From positions 2,253,486-2,317,485 of the forward strand of contig NZ_CP019434.1 of NCBI RefSeq assembly GCF_001975725.1: a stretch of DNA of 64,000 bases. Direction: 5' to 3'. The DNA is from Acidihalobacter ferrooxydans (GTDB taxonomy: Bacteria; Pseudomonadota; Gammaproteobacteria; DSM-5130; Acidihalobacteraceae). The notes beneath the pieces were generated by a model, which searched no databases, had not been told where the DNA came from, and worked only from the letters and a program-made list of their open reading frames with translations. Positions 9,178 to 18,143 of the stretch are shown here, one piece after another (the first letter of the stretch is position 1; each line of letters begins with the position of its first letter). The position numbers and the translations under genes were made by a program.

Positions 9178-10361
9178 GCGGCGGATTTCTCCATCACGGT
9201 GCGAAACAGCGCAAGCTGCCCGGCGCTGGTCTCGTCCCAGCCGAAGCGCAGGGCATAAGCGCGCACCGCTTCGTGCGGCGGCAGCTCGGCCAGTAGCGCG
9301 GAGACGGTCTCGCGCAGGCTTTCGGCCTCGCGCCGCGGCACGATTCGGCCAGCCACCGGCTCGGCCAGCAGCTCGCTTACGCCTTCGGCGTTGCAGGCCG
9401 CCACCGGCACGCCGCAGGCTAGCGCTTCGAGCACCACGTTGGGCATGCCCTCGCGGCTGGAGGCGAGCACGAAGACATCGGCGGCGCTGTAATAACGCGG
9501 CAGATCGGCATGCGCCACCGGCCCGAGAAAGCGCACCCGATCGGCGACGCCAGCCACCTCGGCCTGGCGCTCCAACTGCGGGCGCAGCGGCCCCTCGCCG
9601 GCGATCAGCAGCGTCGCTCCGGGCAGGCCGCGCAGGGCTTCGATGCTCAGATGATGCCCCTTGCGCTCGATCAGGCTGCCGACGGACAGCAGCACCGGCG
9701 CGCTGAGGCCGAGTTTATGGCGCAGCGCGGCGCCCGCTTCCGACAGGGGCCGGAAGGTGTCCAGATCGACGCCGTTGCGCAACACCGTAATGCGTTCGCG
9801 GGACACACCCAGGGCACGCAGATGTTCGCCGAGCGCGGCGGATACGCTGATCAGCCCTGCGGCACGCCGCGCCGCCCAGCGCAACTGCGCACGGGGCGCG
9901 CGATAGCGCGGGATCCAGTTCACGTCGGTGCCGCGCGAGGTGACCACCACCGGCTTGCCGAGGCGCTGCCCCAGCCATACGGCCGCCACACCGTCGGGAT
10001 AGAAATAATGCGCGTCGATCAGATCGAACGGACCACGTGCGCGTTCGAGCCGTTGCAGCGACGGCCACAGCGCCGCGGCCAGCAGCCCCGGCGCGGCATT
10101 CATTCCGACTTTCGGCAACACGGGATAGCGCGGATGCAACACGCGCAGACCGTGGCGCGTCTCCTCCCGCGGCACCTCGGCGAAACGGGCGTAACGGCCA
10201 AAGCGGGGATGACGCGACGGGAACCACGGCACCGGCGCGACCACTGTCAGTTCGACTTCGCCGGAAGCGGCCAGGTGACGCAGGCGCTCCTCGACGAACA
10301 CCCCGTGACGCGGCTGCACGGCATTCGGGTAGAGGGTGGTGAAACTCAGCACACGGATCAT
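9174..10361 (-). CDS. GT4-family glycosyltransferase (XrtA locus type)
   Basis: The 395-residue protein starts MIRVLSFTTLYPN and keeps the GT4 layout: DLIDAHYFYPDG near 113-124, TVLRNGVDLDTF near 192-203, GEGPLRPQLE near 255-264 and a complete EX7E motif (E304-E312). It closely resembles glycosyltransferases that recur in XrtA exopolysaccharide clusters. Four-base overlaps on both sides indicate coupled translation with the amidotransferase upstream and another transferase downstream. Confidence 0.87.
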   Translation of the reverse strand: MIRVLSFTTLYPNAVQPRHGVFVEERLRHLAASGEVELTVVAPVPWFPSRHPRFGRYARFAEVPREETRHGLRVLHPRYPVLPKVGMNAAPGLLAAALWPSLQRLERARGPFDLIDAHYFYPDGVAAVWLGQRLGKPVVVTSRGTDVNWIPRYRAPRAQLRWAARRAAGLISVSAALGEHLRALGVSRERITVLRNGVDLDTFRPLSEAGAALRHKLGLSAPVLLSVGSLIERKGHHLSIEALRGLPGATLLIAGEGPLRPQLERQAEVAGVADRVRFLGPVAHADLPRYYSAADVFVLASSREGMPNVVLEALACGVPVAACNAEGVSELLAEPVAGRIVPRREAESLRETVSALLAELPPHEAVRAYALRFGWDETSAGQLALFRTVMEKSAA

Positions 10362-12274
10362 GCGGCGGCATCAAAGGTGGGCAGGGATTGAAGATGCTCA
10401 AGCGAAGCATCGAGCATGAGCAGGCTCCACAGGACACGGCCATGATCGGCAACGCCGCTGCGGTGTTCGCGCAGCAGGCCGGCCAGCGCGTCGCGCTCGA
10501 ACCAGCCGGTGCCGAGCAGTGCCGAATCACCGAGTACCGCCTCGAAGGCGGGCGCCAGCGGACCGCGGAACCATTCGCGCAGCGGGACCGAAAAACCCTG
10601 CTTGCTGCGATAGAGAATGTCTCTGGGCAAATCGGGCTCCATGGCGCGCTTGAGCACGTATTTACCCTCGCCGCGCCGAATCTTGGCGGCCTCCGGCAGA
10701 CTCATGCCCCAGGCGACGAAACGGTGATCCAGCAGGGGGACGCGCACCTCCAGGGAATGCGCCATGCTGGCCCGGTCGACCTTGGTGAGAATGCCGCCGG
10801 GCAGCCAGGTTTTGAAGTCGAGGTACTGAGCCAGACGCAGGGGGTCGTCAGTGCCCGCGCTGCCGGCGTGGGTACGGAAGACTTCCAGCGCGCTGTAGCC
10901 TTGCAATGCGGCCCGCAAGCGCGCGCTGCGCAGGCGGTCGCGGATTCCGGCAGGAATGGCGCTGACCGTGTGGAAATACGCCTCCACGGTATCCCGCGCC
11001 AGTGCCTGCAAGGTGGTCTTGGCGCGTAGCGGGCGCGGCGCCCAATCCGCCTTGGGGTATACCGCGCCCAGAGGGCCGAACAATTTCCGGCGCAGCGACA
11101 GGGGCACGCGTTCGCGCAGCCGGCTTTCGCGCAGGTGCCACAAATAGCGCCGATAGCCAGCCAGGACTTCGTCGCCACCGTCGCCCGAGAGCGCGACAGT
11201 CACCCGACGCCGGGCGAGTTCACACACCGCGAGGGTCGGCATGGCCGAACTGTCGGCAAAAGGCGCGTCGTAGATCCGGGCCAGGCGGCGGAACAGGGTT
11301 TCGCCGTCGGGATGAACTCTTTGTTCCTCATGATCGGTACCGAAACGATGCGCCACTTGCCCGGCATAGCGCGTCTCGTCGAATGCCGGATCATCGAATC
11401 CGATCGCGCAGGTCCGCACCGGCTCGGCATGCGCCCGGCTCATCAGTGCCACCACGGTGCTGGAGTCCACGCCGCCGGACAGAAAAGCCCCCAGCGGCAC
11501 ATCCGCGACCATGCGCAGACGGACCGCATCGTCCAGATGATCGCGCAGCGCGCCGATCCACTGGGATTCATCGCCCGCGCTGCGCGCCGTGGGATCCACG
11601 TCCCACCAGCGATGCAGCGTGGGCCGGTCGTCACCGCCGCGCAGGCGCAGGCGGTGCCCCGGCGGGAGCGACTGCACGGCCAGCAGGATGGACCGCGGGT
11701 CCGGCACGTAGCCAAAAGCCAGGTAGTCCTCTACCGCTGCGGGGTCGATGTCGCGTGGCATCTGCGGGTGGACGAGCAGGGCCTTGAGCTCGGAGCCGAA
11801 TACCCAGTCACCGTGGCGAGTGCGCCCATAGTAGAGCGGCTTGATGCCCAGGCGATCGCGCACCAGATGCAGTTCGCGGCGCGCGCCGTCCCACAGGGCG
11901 AAGGCGAACATGCCGATGAAACGGTCGAGACAGGCCGGCCCCCAGGCGCGCCAGGCCTGCAGCAGCACTTCGGTATCCGAATGGTCCGCGAAGCGGACGC
12001 CGCCGCGTTCCAACTCGGCGCGGATCTCGCCGAAGTTGTAGATCTCGCCGTTGTAGCTCAGCACCCAACGGCCGTCATCCGAGCGCATGGGCTGACGGCC
12101 GCCTTGCAGATCGATGATGGACAGGCGCCGATGCGCCAGGCCAATGCCGGGTGCCGCATACTCGTTCGACTGGTCGGGGCCGCGATGCGCGAGCGCCGCG
12201 CCCATGACGGCCAGCAAGGATCTCTCCGGCGTTTTTTCCGGCTCGTGACACAAGATTCCGGCAATACCACACAT
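10358..12274 (-). CDS. XrtA/PEP-CTERM-associated amidotransferase (asparagine synthase B-like)
   Basis: This 638-residue protein has an N-terminal class II glutamine amidotransferase domain with nucleophile Cys2 (MCGIAGI), RGPD at 31-34 and SYNGEIYN at 73-80. A C-terminal asparagine-synthetase ATP-pyrophosphatase domain follows, with SGGVDSS at 266-272 and LSGDGGDE near 365. Length and arrangement fit the exosortase-A-locus amidotransferase family rather than housekeeping AsnB. It probably transfers glutamine-derived ammonia to a carboxyl group on a sugar or amino-acid substituent of the polysaccharide, in the cytoplasm. The acceptor is unknown. Confidence 0.9.
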   Translation of the reverse strand: MCGIAGILCHEPEKTPERSLLAVMGAALAHRGPDQSNEYAAPGIGLAHRRLSIIDLQGGRQPMRSDDGRWVLSYNGEIYNFGEIRAELERGGVRFADHSDTEVLLQAWRAWGPACLDRFIGMFAFALWDGARRELHLVRDRLGIKPLYYGRTRHGDWVFGSELKALLVHPQMPRDIDPAAVEDYLAFGYVPDPRSILLAVQSLPPGHRLRLRGGDDRPTLHRWWDVDPTARSAGDESQWIGALRDHLDDAVRLRMVADVPLGAFLSGGVDSSTVVALMSRAHAEPVRTCAIGFDDPAFDETRYAGQVAHRFGTDHEEQRVHPDGETLFRRLARIYDAPFADSSAMPTLAVCELARRRVTVALSGDGGDEVLAGYRRYLWHLRESRLRERVPLSLRRKLFGPLGAVYPKADWAPRPLRAKTTLQALARDTVEAYFHTVSAIPAGIRDRLRSARLRAALQGYSALEVFRTHAGSAGTDDPLRLAQYLDFKTWLPGGILTKVDRASMAHSLEVRVPLLDHRFVAWGMSLPEAAKIRRGEGKYVLKRAMEPDLPRDILYRSKQGFSVPLREWFRGPLAPAFEAVLGDSALLGTGWFERDALAGLLREHRSGVADHGRVLWSLLMLDASLEHLQSLPTFDAAA

Positions 12275-12276
12275 CT

Positions 12277-13449
12277 TTAGGCCGCTCCCCGCAGGGCGGC
12301 GGCCTGTCGGCCGAGCACTTCGTCGTAGAGCCCGCGATAGGCCTCGACCATGGATGCAAGCGAAAAGTCCGCCTGCATCCGCGCCCTGCCCGCCGCAGCG
12401 TGTTGCTGGCGCAATGGCGGATCATGGCGGTAACGCTCCAATGCATCGGCTAGGGCGACGGCTTCGCCGGGAGGCACCAGCAGCCCGGTGCGTTCGGCCA
12501 CGACGACTTCCGGGTTGCCGCCCACCGCCGTGGCGACCACCGGCAGCGCGGCGGCCATGGCCTCCAGGGCGGCAATGGACACGCCTTCGTTCCAGGAGGG
12601 CAACGCAAATACGTCGAAGGCCGCCAACCAGTCCGGGATGTCGTCGCGTGCGCCGGGCAGATGCACGTGCGCCCCGAGACCGCGACGCTCGATGAGTGCC
12701 TCCAGCCGCTGACGTTCTGCGCCTTCGCCGACGATGTAGAGTCGCACGGGCGGTTCTTCCGTCGCGGCAATCAGCCGGCCGATCGCCTCGATCAGGACGG
12801 CATGCGCCTTGACCGGGTCGAGCCGCGCCACCGTGCCGACCACGAAAGCATCCTGCGGCACGCCCAGACGGCGGCGCGCTTCGGTCCTCGCCGCCGCTGA
12901 CGCGAGCAAGGGCGTCGGATCGACGCCGTTGTGGATGCAGGCAAGCCTGGCTGGTGCAATGCCGACATCCTCGCGCAGCCAGTTTTCGAGATCCCGGGAA
13001 ACGGCGACGAATCGATCCACGAAGGGGCTCATCGCCCGGCGTAGAAGCCGGTATTTTTTCGGTACCGCCGCCCGATCCGCCGTCCAGCCGTGTTCGGCGT
13101 GTACCACCCGGCAGCCGGCCATCCGCGCCACCGGTGCCGTATCCAGCGCGGCAATATTGTAGGTGTTGACCAGTTGCGGTCGCATCCGGCGCAACACCCG
13201 CCACAGGCGGGCGTAAGCGGCCGGGTCCTTACCCGGACGCTTGCCAATGTCGACAACCGGCACCCGATCCGAATTCAGGCGATTGCGAAAATCGCTGTAA
13301 CCGGACAGGCAGATCACGGCGTGCCGATAAGGCGTATCACCCATGCGGTTGACCAGATTCACCAGAACGGTCTCCATGCCGCCGTAGTCCAGCCGGTTGA
13401 GCACATGCGCGATCAATGGGGCTGCGCCCTCCCCGGCCCCCGCGGTCAT
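12277..13449 (-). CDS. PEP-CTERM/XrtA system sugar transferase (Stp2 type, GT4)
   Basis: The 390-residue GT4 enzyme has the family-typical start PLIAHVLNRLDYGGMETVLVNL, then IHNGVDP at 172-178, GEGAERQRLE at 241-250 and an EX7E motif (E288-E296). It corresponds to the sugar transferase family that accompanies exosortase A (TIGR03088 as I recall it). The start overlaps the exosortase stop by 4 bases, and 2 bases separate its stop from the amidotransferase start. It is likely to act on a lipid-linked intermediate at the inner membrane. Confidence 0.9.
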   Translation of the reverse strand: MTAGAGEGAAPLIAHVLNRLDYGGMETVLVNLVNRMGDTPYRHAVICLSGYSDFRNRLNSDRVPVVDIGKRPGKDPAAYARLWRVLRRMRPQLVNTYNIAALDTAPVARMAGCRVVHAEHGWTADRAAVPKKYRLLRRAMSPFVDRFVAVSRDLENWLREDVGIAPARLACIHNGVDPTPLLASAAARTEARRRLGVPQDAFVVGTVARLDPVKAHAVLIEAIGRLIAATEEPPVRLYIVGEGAERQRLEALIERRGLGAHVHLPGARDDIPDWLAAFDVFALPSWNEGVSIAALEAMAAALPVVATAVGGNPEVVVAERTGLLVPPGEAVALADALERYRHDPPLRQQHAAAGRARMQADFSLASMVEAYRGLYDEVLGRQAAALRGAA

Positions 13450-14969
13450 GACCCGGCTCCCGCCGGCGGCGACAAGGCGCGGGCGAAAGCCGCCAGACGG
13501 GCCGCGGCGGCGCGCGGGTCATGCCGGTACGCGGTGGCGATGACAGTCATGCGGGTACGCAAGGGCTGCAGACGCAACACGCTTTCCAGTTGCCAGAGTT
13601 TGGCCCGCAAGATCGAGGGGGTCGGGCGTCCGTTCACGCTGTACCAGTACCAGACCAGCAGGCGTTTCCCCACACCGGTGAGCGCCACTTCGCGCACGTG
13701 CAGGGTTTTTCCCGAACCGGTTTTTGCGGTTGCTCCACGGGCGCTTTTCTCATGCCACAGCGCCTTGTCGTACCAACGGTTCCCGACCATGAACAGTTTG
13801 CGACCGTGGCGCGGCGGGCCAAGGTAATCGGCGCGGACCAGATCGACAGCACGGCCATTGCGATAACGGGCCACGAACAGCCGTTGCGCGTGATGAAAGT
13901 GCGCGCCAAGCACATCCTGATCGAGCGCAGCCAGGCGCCAGATGCCGAGCCGGGCGGCAGGCGGCGGATCAAGCGCCGGCCGTGGCGCGGTATGGATCAA
14001 GGCAGACCCTATGGCGGGGCCGGCCAGCAGGCTCAGGAGCAGAACCGGCGCCCAGAATGCGAGGACGCGAGCGCTACGGGGCGTGTCGGCGAGCGGCCGC
14101 GGGGCCTGTTCCGGCGGCGGAGCTTCGCGCCAGGGCCAGCCCGCCAGAAAATACAGCAGCAATACCGTACCGAAAAACTGCCAGCCGAAGATCATGTGAT
14201 CGGTGCCGGTAGCATATTGCACACCGAAGGTTTCGCCGATGAGGATGGTGAAATACACCCGTAAACCGTTGGAAATGATCGGCACAATGAAAGCCAGAGC
14301 CACGAACACCAGCCGTCGCCGCCTGCTGTGGAAGAACATGCGCGCATAGAGCAGGCTCAAGGCCACCATGGCGATGAAGAACTTGATACCGCTGCAGGCG
14401 ACCTCGACATGCCAGACGGCAACCGGCGTTTCGATCAGCACGCCATCGAGGTAAACGATAAAACCGGTCATTTGCAGCGCCTTCACCGCAAATACGGCGG
14501 TAATGTGCTGCAGGACCGTGATCAGATGTTCGACCGGCCAGGGCACGGCAAAAAACAGGTAGGCCAGAGGGAACAGCAGGGCGCGAACCACCGCGGTACC
14601 GTACACGCCGAGCACCATCGCCGGCAGTATGGCAATGAGGGCAAATTGCTGCACTTGTTGCACTCCGCCCAGCGTGCCGAGCATCCACAACAGCCCCAGG
14701 GCCAGAATCAGGCCGATGCCGACAACGCTGGGAGCGAACGGCACGCCGCTCGTGGCATGGCGCCGGTCCCAGATCAGAAACAGGGTGATTGGAATGATGA
14801 GAAAGGCGTACTGAAAGGTGCCGTCGCCGGCCCACACCTGCGTCAGGTGCAGCAAGCTGGTGTGGAAAACCGCAAGATAGACGAGTACCAGCGCCATGAA
14901 TACAACGTGGCTGTACCAGCGCCCACGGCGCACAAGCGTATTCGGTAACGGGAGGGTGGCGGCGTTCAT
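13446..14969 (-). CDS. xrtA: Exosortase A (XrtA/EpsH) with fused C-terminal EpsI domain
   Basis: This 507-residue protein has an N-terminal ~280-residue membrane domain with about eight helices. It carries the exosortase catalytic residues: Cys192 in VACSGIKFF, Arg237 in NGLRVYF and His258 in GTDHMIFGW. Residues ~300-500 form a soluble EpsI-like domain (DF-type family next to exosortases). Exosortases are intramembrane transpeptidases that cleave PEP-CTERM sorting signals at the periplasmic side. Four-base overlaps link it to sugar transferases on both sides, as in the canonical XrtA/EPS locus. I recognised no PEP-CTERM substrate gene in the window, so its substrates must lie elsewhere. Confidence 0.93.
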   Translation of the reverse strand: MNAATLPLPNTLVRRGRWYSHVVFMALVLVYLAVFHTSLLHLTQVWAGDGTFQYAFLIIPITLFLIWDRRHATSGVPFAPSVVGIGLILALGLLWMLGTLGGVQQVQQFALIAILPAMVLGVYGTAVVRALLFPLAYLFFAVPWPVEHLITVLQHITAVFAVKALQMTGFIVYLDGVLIETPVAVWHVEVACSGIKFFIAMVALSLLYARMFFHSRRRRLVFVALAFIVPIISNGLRVYFTILIGETFGVQYATGTDHMIFGWQFFGTVLLLYFLAGWPWREAPPPEQAPRPLADTPRSARVLAFWAPVLLLSLLAGPAIGSALIHTAPRPALDPPPAARLGIWRLAALDQDVLGAHFHHAQRLFVARYRNGRAVDLVRADYLGPPRHGRKLFMVGNRWYDKALWHEKSARGATAKTGSGKTLHVREVALTGVGKRLLVWYWYSVNGRPTPSILRAKLWQLESVLRLQPLRTRMTVIATAYRHDPRAAAARLAAFARALSPPAGAGS

Positions 14970-16198
14970 GAGGCTTCTCGCTCCATGGGTTTGTCATCGA
15001 GACCGCTTTCCAGCAATGCGCGGCAGCGATCGACTGTTTGAGTCCAGCTGAAGCGACCTAATATCGCTTCGCGGCGCGCGTGGCCGAGGGCGTCGTCGCG
15101 TTCGAGGCGGGCGCTGATCGCCCGGGCAAAGCCGGCGGGGTCGTCCACCTGGTCGCCGAATAACATGTCGAAGGGGCCAAGACCTTCCCAGGCAGCCGAG
15201 GTACCGACCACGGACTGCCCCATGGCGAGCGCCTCCAGCACCTTGTTCTGCACTCCCCGCGCTACCCGCAAGGGCGCGCATGCCACAGCGGCATGGGCCA
15301 GATAGGGTCGCACGTCCGGCACCCGACCGGTCACCTCGACACCCGCTTCGTTGGCCAATGTTCTGACCGCCGGTGCCGGCCGCCGGCCGACGATAAAAAA
15401 CCGCGCCTCGGGATGTGTTGCACGGATTGTGGGCCAGACTTCGCGGCAGAACCAGACGACGCCGTCGACATTGGCCTGGTAGTCCATCGCGCCCGTGAAC
15501 ACCACGGCGCGGACACCCGGCGCATACGGACACGGGTATCCGCTGGCGGGGTCGAAATAGCGTCCGTCCACGCCGTTGGGAATCGCCTGCACCCGGCCAC
15601 GCAAGGCGGGATGCCGGGAGGCAAACAGGGCGGCTTCTTCTGCGGATACGAACAGGCTGGCGTCGTAAGCTGCAGCAAGGCGCGCTTCCGCAAGCCTGAG
15701 GGTGTGCGCCTCGCGCGCATATATCAGGCGCAAAGGGCCGCGTTCACGTTCGGCATATTGGCTCCATTTTTCCGAGTCGACGTCCACAAAGTCCATGATC
15801 CGCGAGATGTGCCGGGGCGTACGGGCAAGCCCGTAGCGACCCACCGCGGCGGAAAAGGCGAATACCCTACTGATCCCGTGTTGCCGGAGACTGTGCCCGA
15901 CCCAGCGGGCGAAACGGGCATGGTTGTACCGGGCCAACGACAACGGCGCGCCGCGCACCGTGTCGGGCAAGCCCCGCAGGTCTCCGACCAGCGGCCGTAA
16001 ACGGGGCAGATACACACTGGCGCAGAATTCACGCAGGGACTCGGCATGCGCGACATCGTCCGGGTCGTCCACAAAGGCCCCCAGATGCACGCGGTAATGC
16101 CGGGCCAGTCCGGCGAGCAGATGGAAGGATCGAATCTTGTCGCCCTTGTCCGGCGGATAGGGAATGCGGTGCGCGAGGAACAACAAATCCGGCTTCAT
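14966..16198 (-). CDS. PEP-CTERM/XrtA system sugar transferase (Stp1 type)
   Basis: The 410-residue GT-B protein starts MKPDLLFLAHRIPYPPDKGD, a hallmark of the XrtA-associated Stp1 family (TIGR03087 as recalled). Further motifs are AIPNGVDGRYFDP, FFIVGRRPAP and GVQNKVLEALAMG. The ATG at 16,198 was chosen because it matches the family N-terminus and overlaps the upstream femAB-like stop; an open frame extends to 16,456 but encodes low-complexity sequence. It probably adds a sugar early in repeat-unit assembly. Confidence 0.9.
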   Translation of the reverse strand: MKPDLLFLAHRIPYPPDKGDKIRSFHLLAGLARHYRVHLGAFVDDPDDVAHAESLREFCASVYLPRLRPLVGDLRGLPDTVRGAPLSLARYNHARFARWVGHSLRQHGISRVFAFSAAVGRYGLARTPRHISRIMDFVDVDSEKWSQYAERERGPLRLIYAREAHTLRLAEARLAAAYDASLFVSAEEAALFASRHPALRGRVQAIPNGVDGRYFDPASGYPCPYAPGVRAVVFTGAMDYQANVDGVVWFCREVWPTIRATHPEARFFIVGRRPAPAVRTLANEAGVEVTGRVPDVRPYLAHAAVACAPLRVARGVQNKVLEALAMGQSVVGTSAAWEGLGPFDMLFGDQVDDPAGFARAISARLERDDALGHARREAILGRFSWTQTVDRCRALLESGLDDKPMEREAS

Positions 16199-17220
16199 CA
16201 ACCGAGGCTCCGGGCCAGCGGCGGCCCCAGCAGACGGCTCAGCGGCAGCGGCAAGCGCTGCCACAGGCGGATGAAGCGCTCGTATTTCGGATTTTTCGGG
16301 CTCAGATCGGGCATCTCCCGCTGACGCACCAGATCGTAGGCGTAATGCAAGGGCTGCGGCTCGAATCCCCAGTGCACCTTGTAACTGTAGGAGCCGGTAT
16401 CGAGTTTGCTGCGCCCGAAGTCGAACACGCGCACTCCGCGATCCACGGCGCGGCACATCAGATCCCAGTACATCAGATCGTAGGCCTTGAGATCGCGCGC
16501 GGCCAGGGCGCCGCCGCCGTAATACGGCAACACCTCGTCGCGGAAATAGAAGCTGAGCACGGCGCTGACCGGCTGCCTCTGATGGCGCACGGTAAGAATT
16601 TCCGCGGCATCGGGGAAAATTTCCAGCAGCATCCGAACATAGTGGCGAGAGAAAACCGGTGTGCCGAGGTTGCGCAGACTTTCGGAATAGACGCGGTAGA
16701 AGGCATCGAGATCATTATCCGGAGCGGCCTGCATGCCCGCCTTGAGGCTCTTGCGGATCACGGCGCGCTGCTTGCGCGGCACGGCCTTGAGATTGACCTC
16801 GTGATCCTGACTCAACTCGCGGCGAAAGGTGACATATAACGACTTCTCCGGCCAATCGGGTCGGGTCGGACGCAATTGCCGCAGTTCCAGATAGTCCACC
16901 TCCAGCTCGCGCGCCTGGGCACTGGCGGCGTCGATAAGCGCCTCGCAGGTGGCCTCGTCGACCGCTACGGGGCCACCGTAAACGCAAAAAGGCGTAGAGA
17001 TAAGGGCGTCCTGAAACAAGCGACTGCGAATTCTGGCCAACGGCAGCACGCCTGTCACCGCCCCGCCCTGCTCGGCGAGCAAGTAGTAACCACGATGCCC
17101 GAATGCCCGTTCCAACACATCTTTCCAGCCGGCGCGATGAAAAAAAGTGGCTTCCGGGTGCTGCCCGACAAAATCGTCCCAGGCCGGCGCATCCGCCGCC
17201 GTCATCAAGCGCACTGACAT
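16198..17220 (-). CDS. FemAB-family XrtA/PEP-CTERM-associated protein
   Basis: This 340-residue protein carries two GNAT-like halves as in FemAB aminoacyl/acyl transferases: HPEATFFHRAGWKDVLERAF near residues 20-40, and VFDFGRSKLDTGSYSYKVHWGF near 265-287. It corresponds to the FemAB-like family tied to exosortase A (TIGR03019 as recalled). FemX/FemAB proteins move amino acids from aminoacyl-tRNA to a cell-wall precursor. Here the acceptor may be the exopolysaccharide or its lipid precursor, which is inference. It overlaps the deacetylase gene (TGATG) and the Stp1 gene. Confidence 0.9.
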   Translation of the reverse strand: MSVRLMTAADAPAWDDFVGQHPEATFFHRAGWKDVLERAFGHRGYYLLAEQGGAVTGVLPLARIRSRLFQDALISTPFCVYGGPVAVDEATCEALIDAASAQARELEVDYLELRQLRPTRPDWPEKSLYVTFRRELSQDHEVNLKAVPRKQRAVIRKSLKAGMQAAPDNDLDAFYRVYSESLRNLGTPVFSRHYVRMLLEIFPDAAEILTVRHQRQPVSAVLSFYFRDEVLPYYGGGALAARDLKAYDLMYWDLMCRAVDRGVRVFDFGRSKLDTGSYSYKVHWGFEPQPLHYAYDLVRQREMPDLSPKNPKYERFIRLWQRLPLPLSRLLGPPLARSLG

Positions 17221-18107
17221 CAGGTCGCTCCCTGGCGTCGGGGCAATTCAGCCATGGGCGGCGCGGCGCTGACGCGTTCGAGTGCGCTGGCGTATACCCG
17301 ATCCATCCGTTCCCAGTGGAAGTCGCGCAACAAGCGCGCGAGTCGAGCCTCGGTACGGTCGAGATTGAGATAATGCCGGAAGCGGGTCTTGCGACCGATG
17401 CCATCGACCCGCGGCTGGTCGGGGTCGATTTCCCAGGGATGCAGATAGAACACGCTCGGCTGTTGATCGCGCCGGTTGACCCGACGGATCGCCCAACGGC
17501 TGACAGCATAGGGATAGAGACGGAAATACCCGCCGCCGCCACAGGGATAATTGCGCCCGCCCAGCACGAAGGTACTCACGGGTATTTCCAGCAAGCCATT
17601 GTCGCGCGGTGAAAAAGCGAAACGCGGTGCTTCCGGCATGCCGTAGTGATCGTGACGGACGGGGTAAATGCTGGAACTGTAGTGGTAACCGGCCGCGGAC
17701 AGTTCATCCAGAGCCCAGAGGTTATCGCGCCCGATCGAATAACTCGGAGCCCGGTAGCCCTTGACCTGCTGCCCACTGATGTCTTCGAGCAAAGCCTTCG
17801 AACGCTGTATGTCGGCCTTGAAGGCGTCGCGGCTCAGGCTCGTCACGCGTTGATGCAACATGCCATGGCTGGCGATTTCGTGTCCGGCAGCGACGATCCG
17901 GCGGATCATGCCGGGGCGACGTTCGGCCACCCAGCCCAGGGTAAAAAAAGTCGCCCGCGCCCGATGGGTGTCGAACAGATCGAGCAAGCGGTCGATGTTG
18001 CGTTCAACGCGAAGTTCGAGGTCTGGCCACTGTTCTCGCGAGAACGTTCCGTCGAAGGCCGAGACCTGAAAATAGTCTTCCACATCAATGCTGAGCGCAT
18101 TTTTCAT
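17220..18107 (-). CDS. XrtA system polysaccharide deacetylase (NodB domain + DUF3473)
   Basis: The 295-residue protein begins with the NodB-type metal site SIDVEDYF (D8-D11) followed by the HX3H pair (H81, H85 in SHGMLH). A YRAPSYS motif lies near 119 and HPWEIDP near 223. The C-terminal part is DUF3473-like, the combination seen in the exosortase-A-associated deacetylase family (TIGR03006). It would remove N-acetyl groups from the polysaccharide. No clear signal peptide is seen, which is common for this family. Confidence 0.9.
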   Translation of the reverse strand: MKNALSIDVEDYFQVSAFDGTFSREQWPDLELRVERNIDRLLDLFDTHRARATFFTLGWVAERRPGMIRRIVAAGHEIASHGMLHQRVTSLSRDAFKADIQRSKALLEDISGQQVKGYRAPSYSIGRDNLWALDELSAAGYHYSSSIYPVRHDHYGMPEAPRFAFSPRDNGLLEIPVSTFVLGGRNYPCGGGGYFRLYPYAVSRWAIRRVNRRDQQPSVFYLHPWEIDPDQPRVDGIGRKTRFRHYLNLDRTEARLARLLRDFHWERMDRVYASALERVSAAPPMAELPRRQGAT

Positions 18108-18143
18108 TGTTGCGAGCGTCCAAGTCCTGTGGGCCGATGGAAT

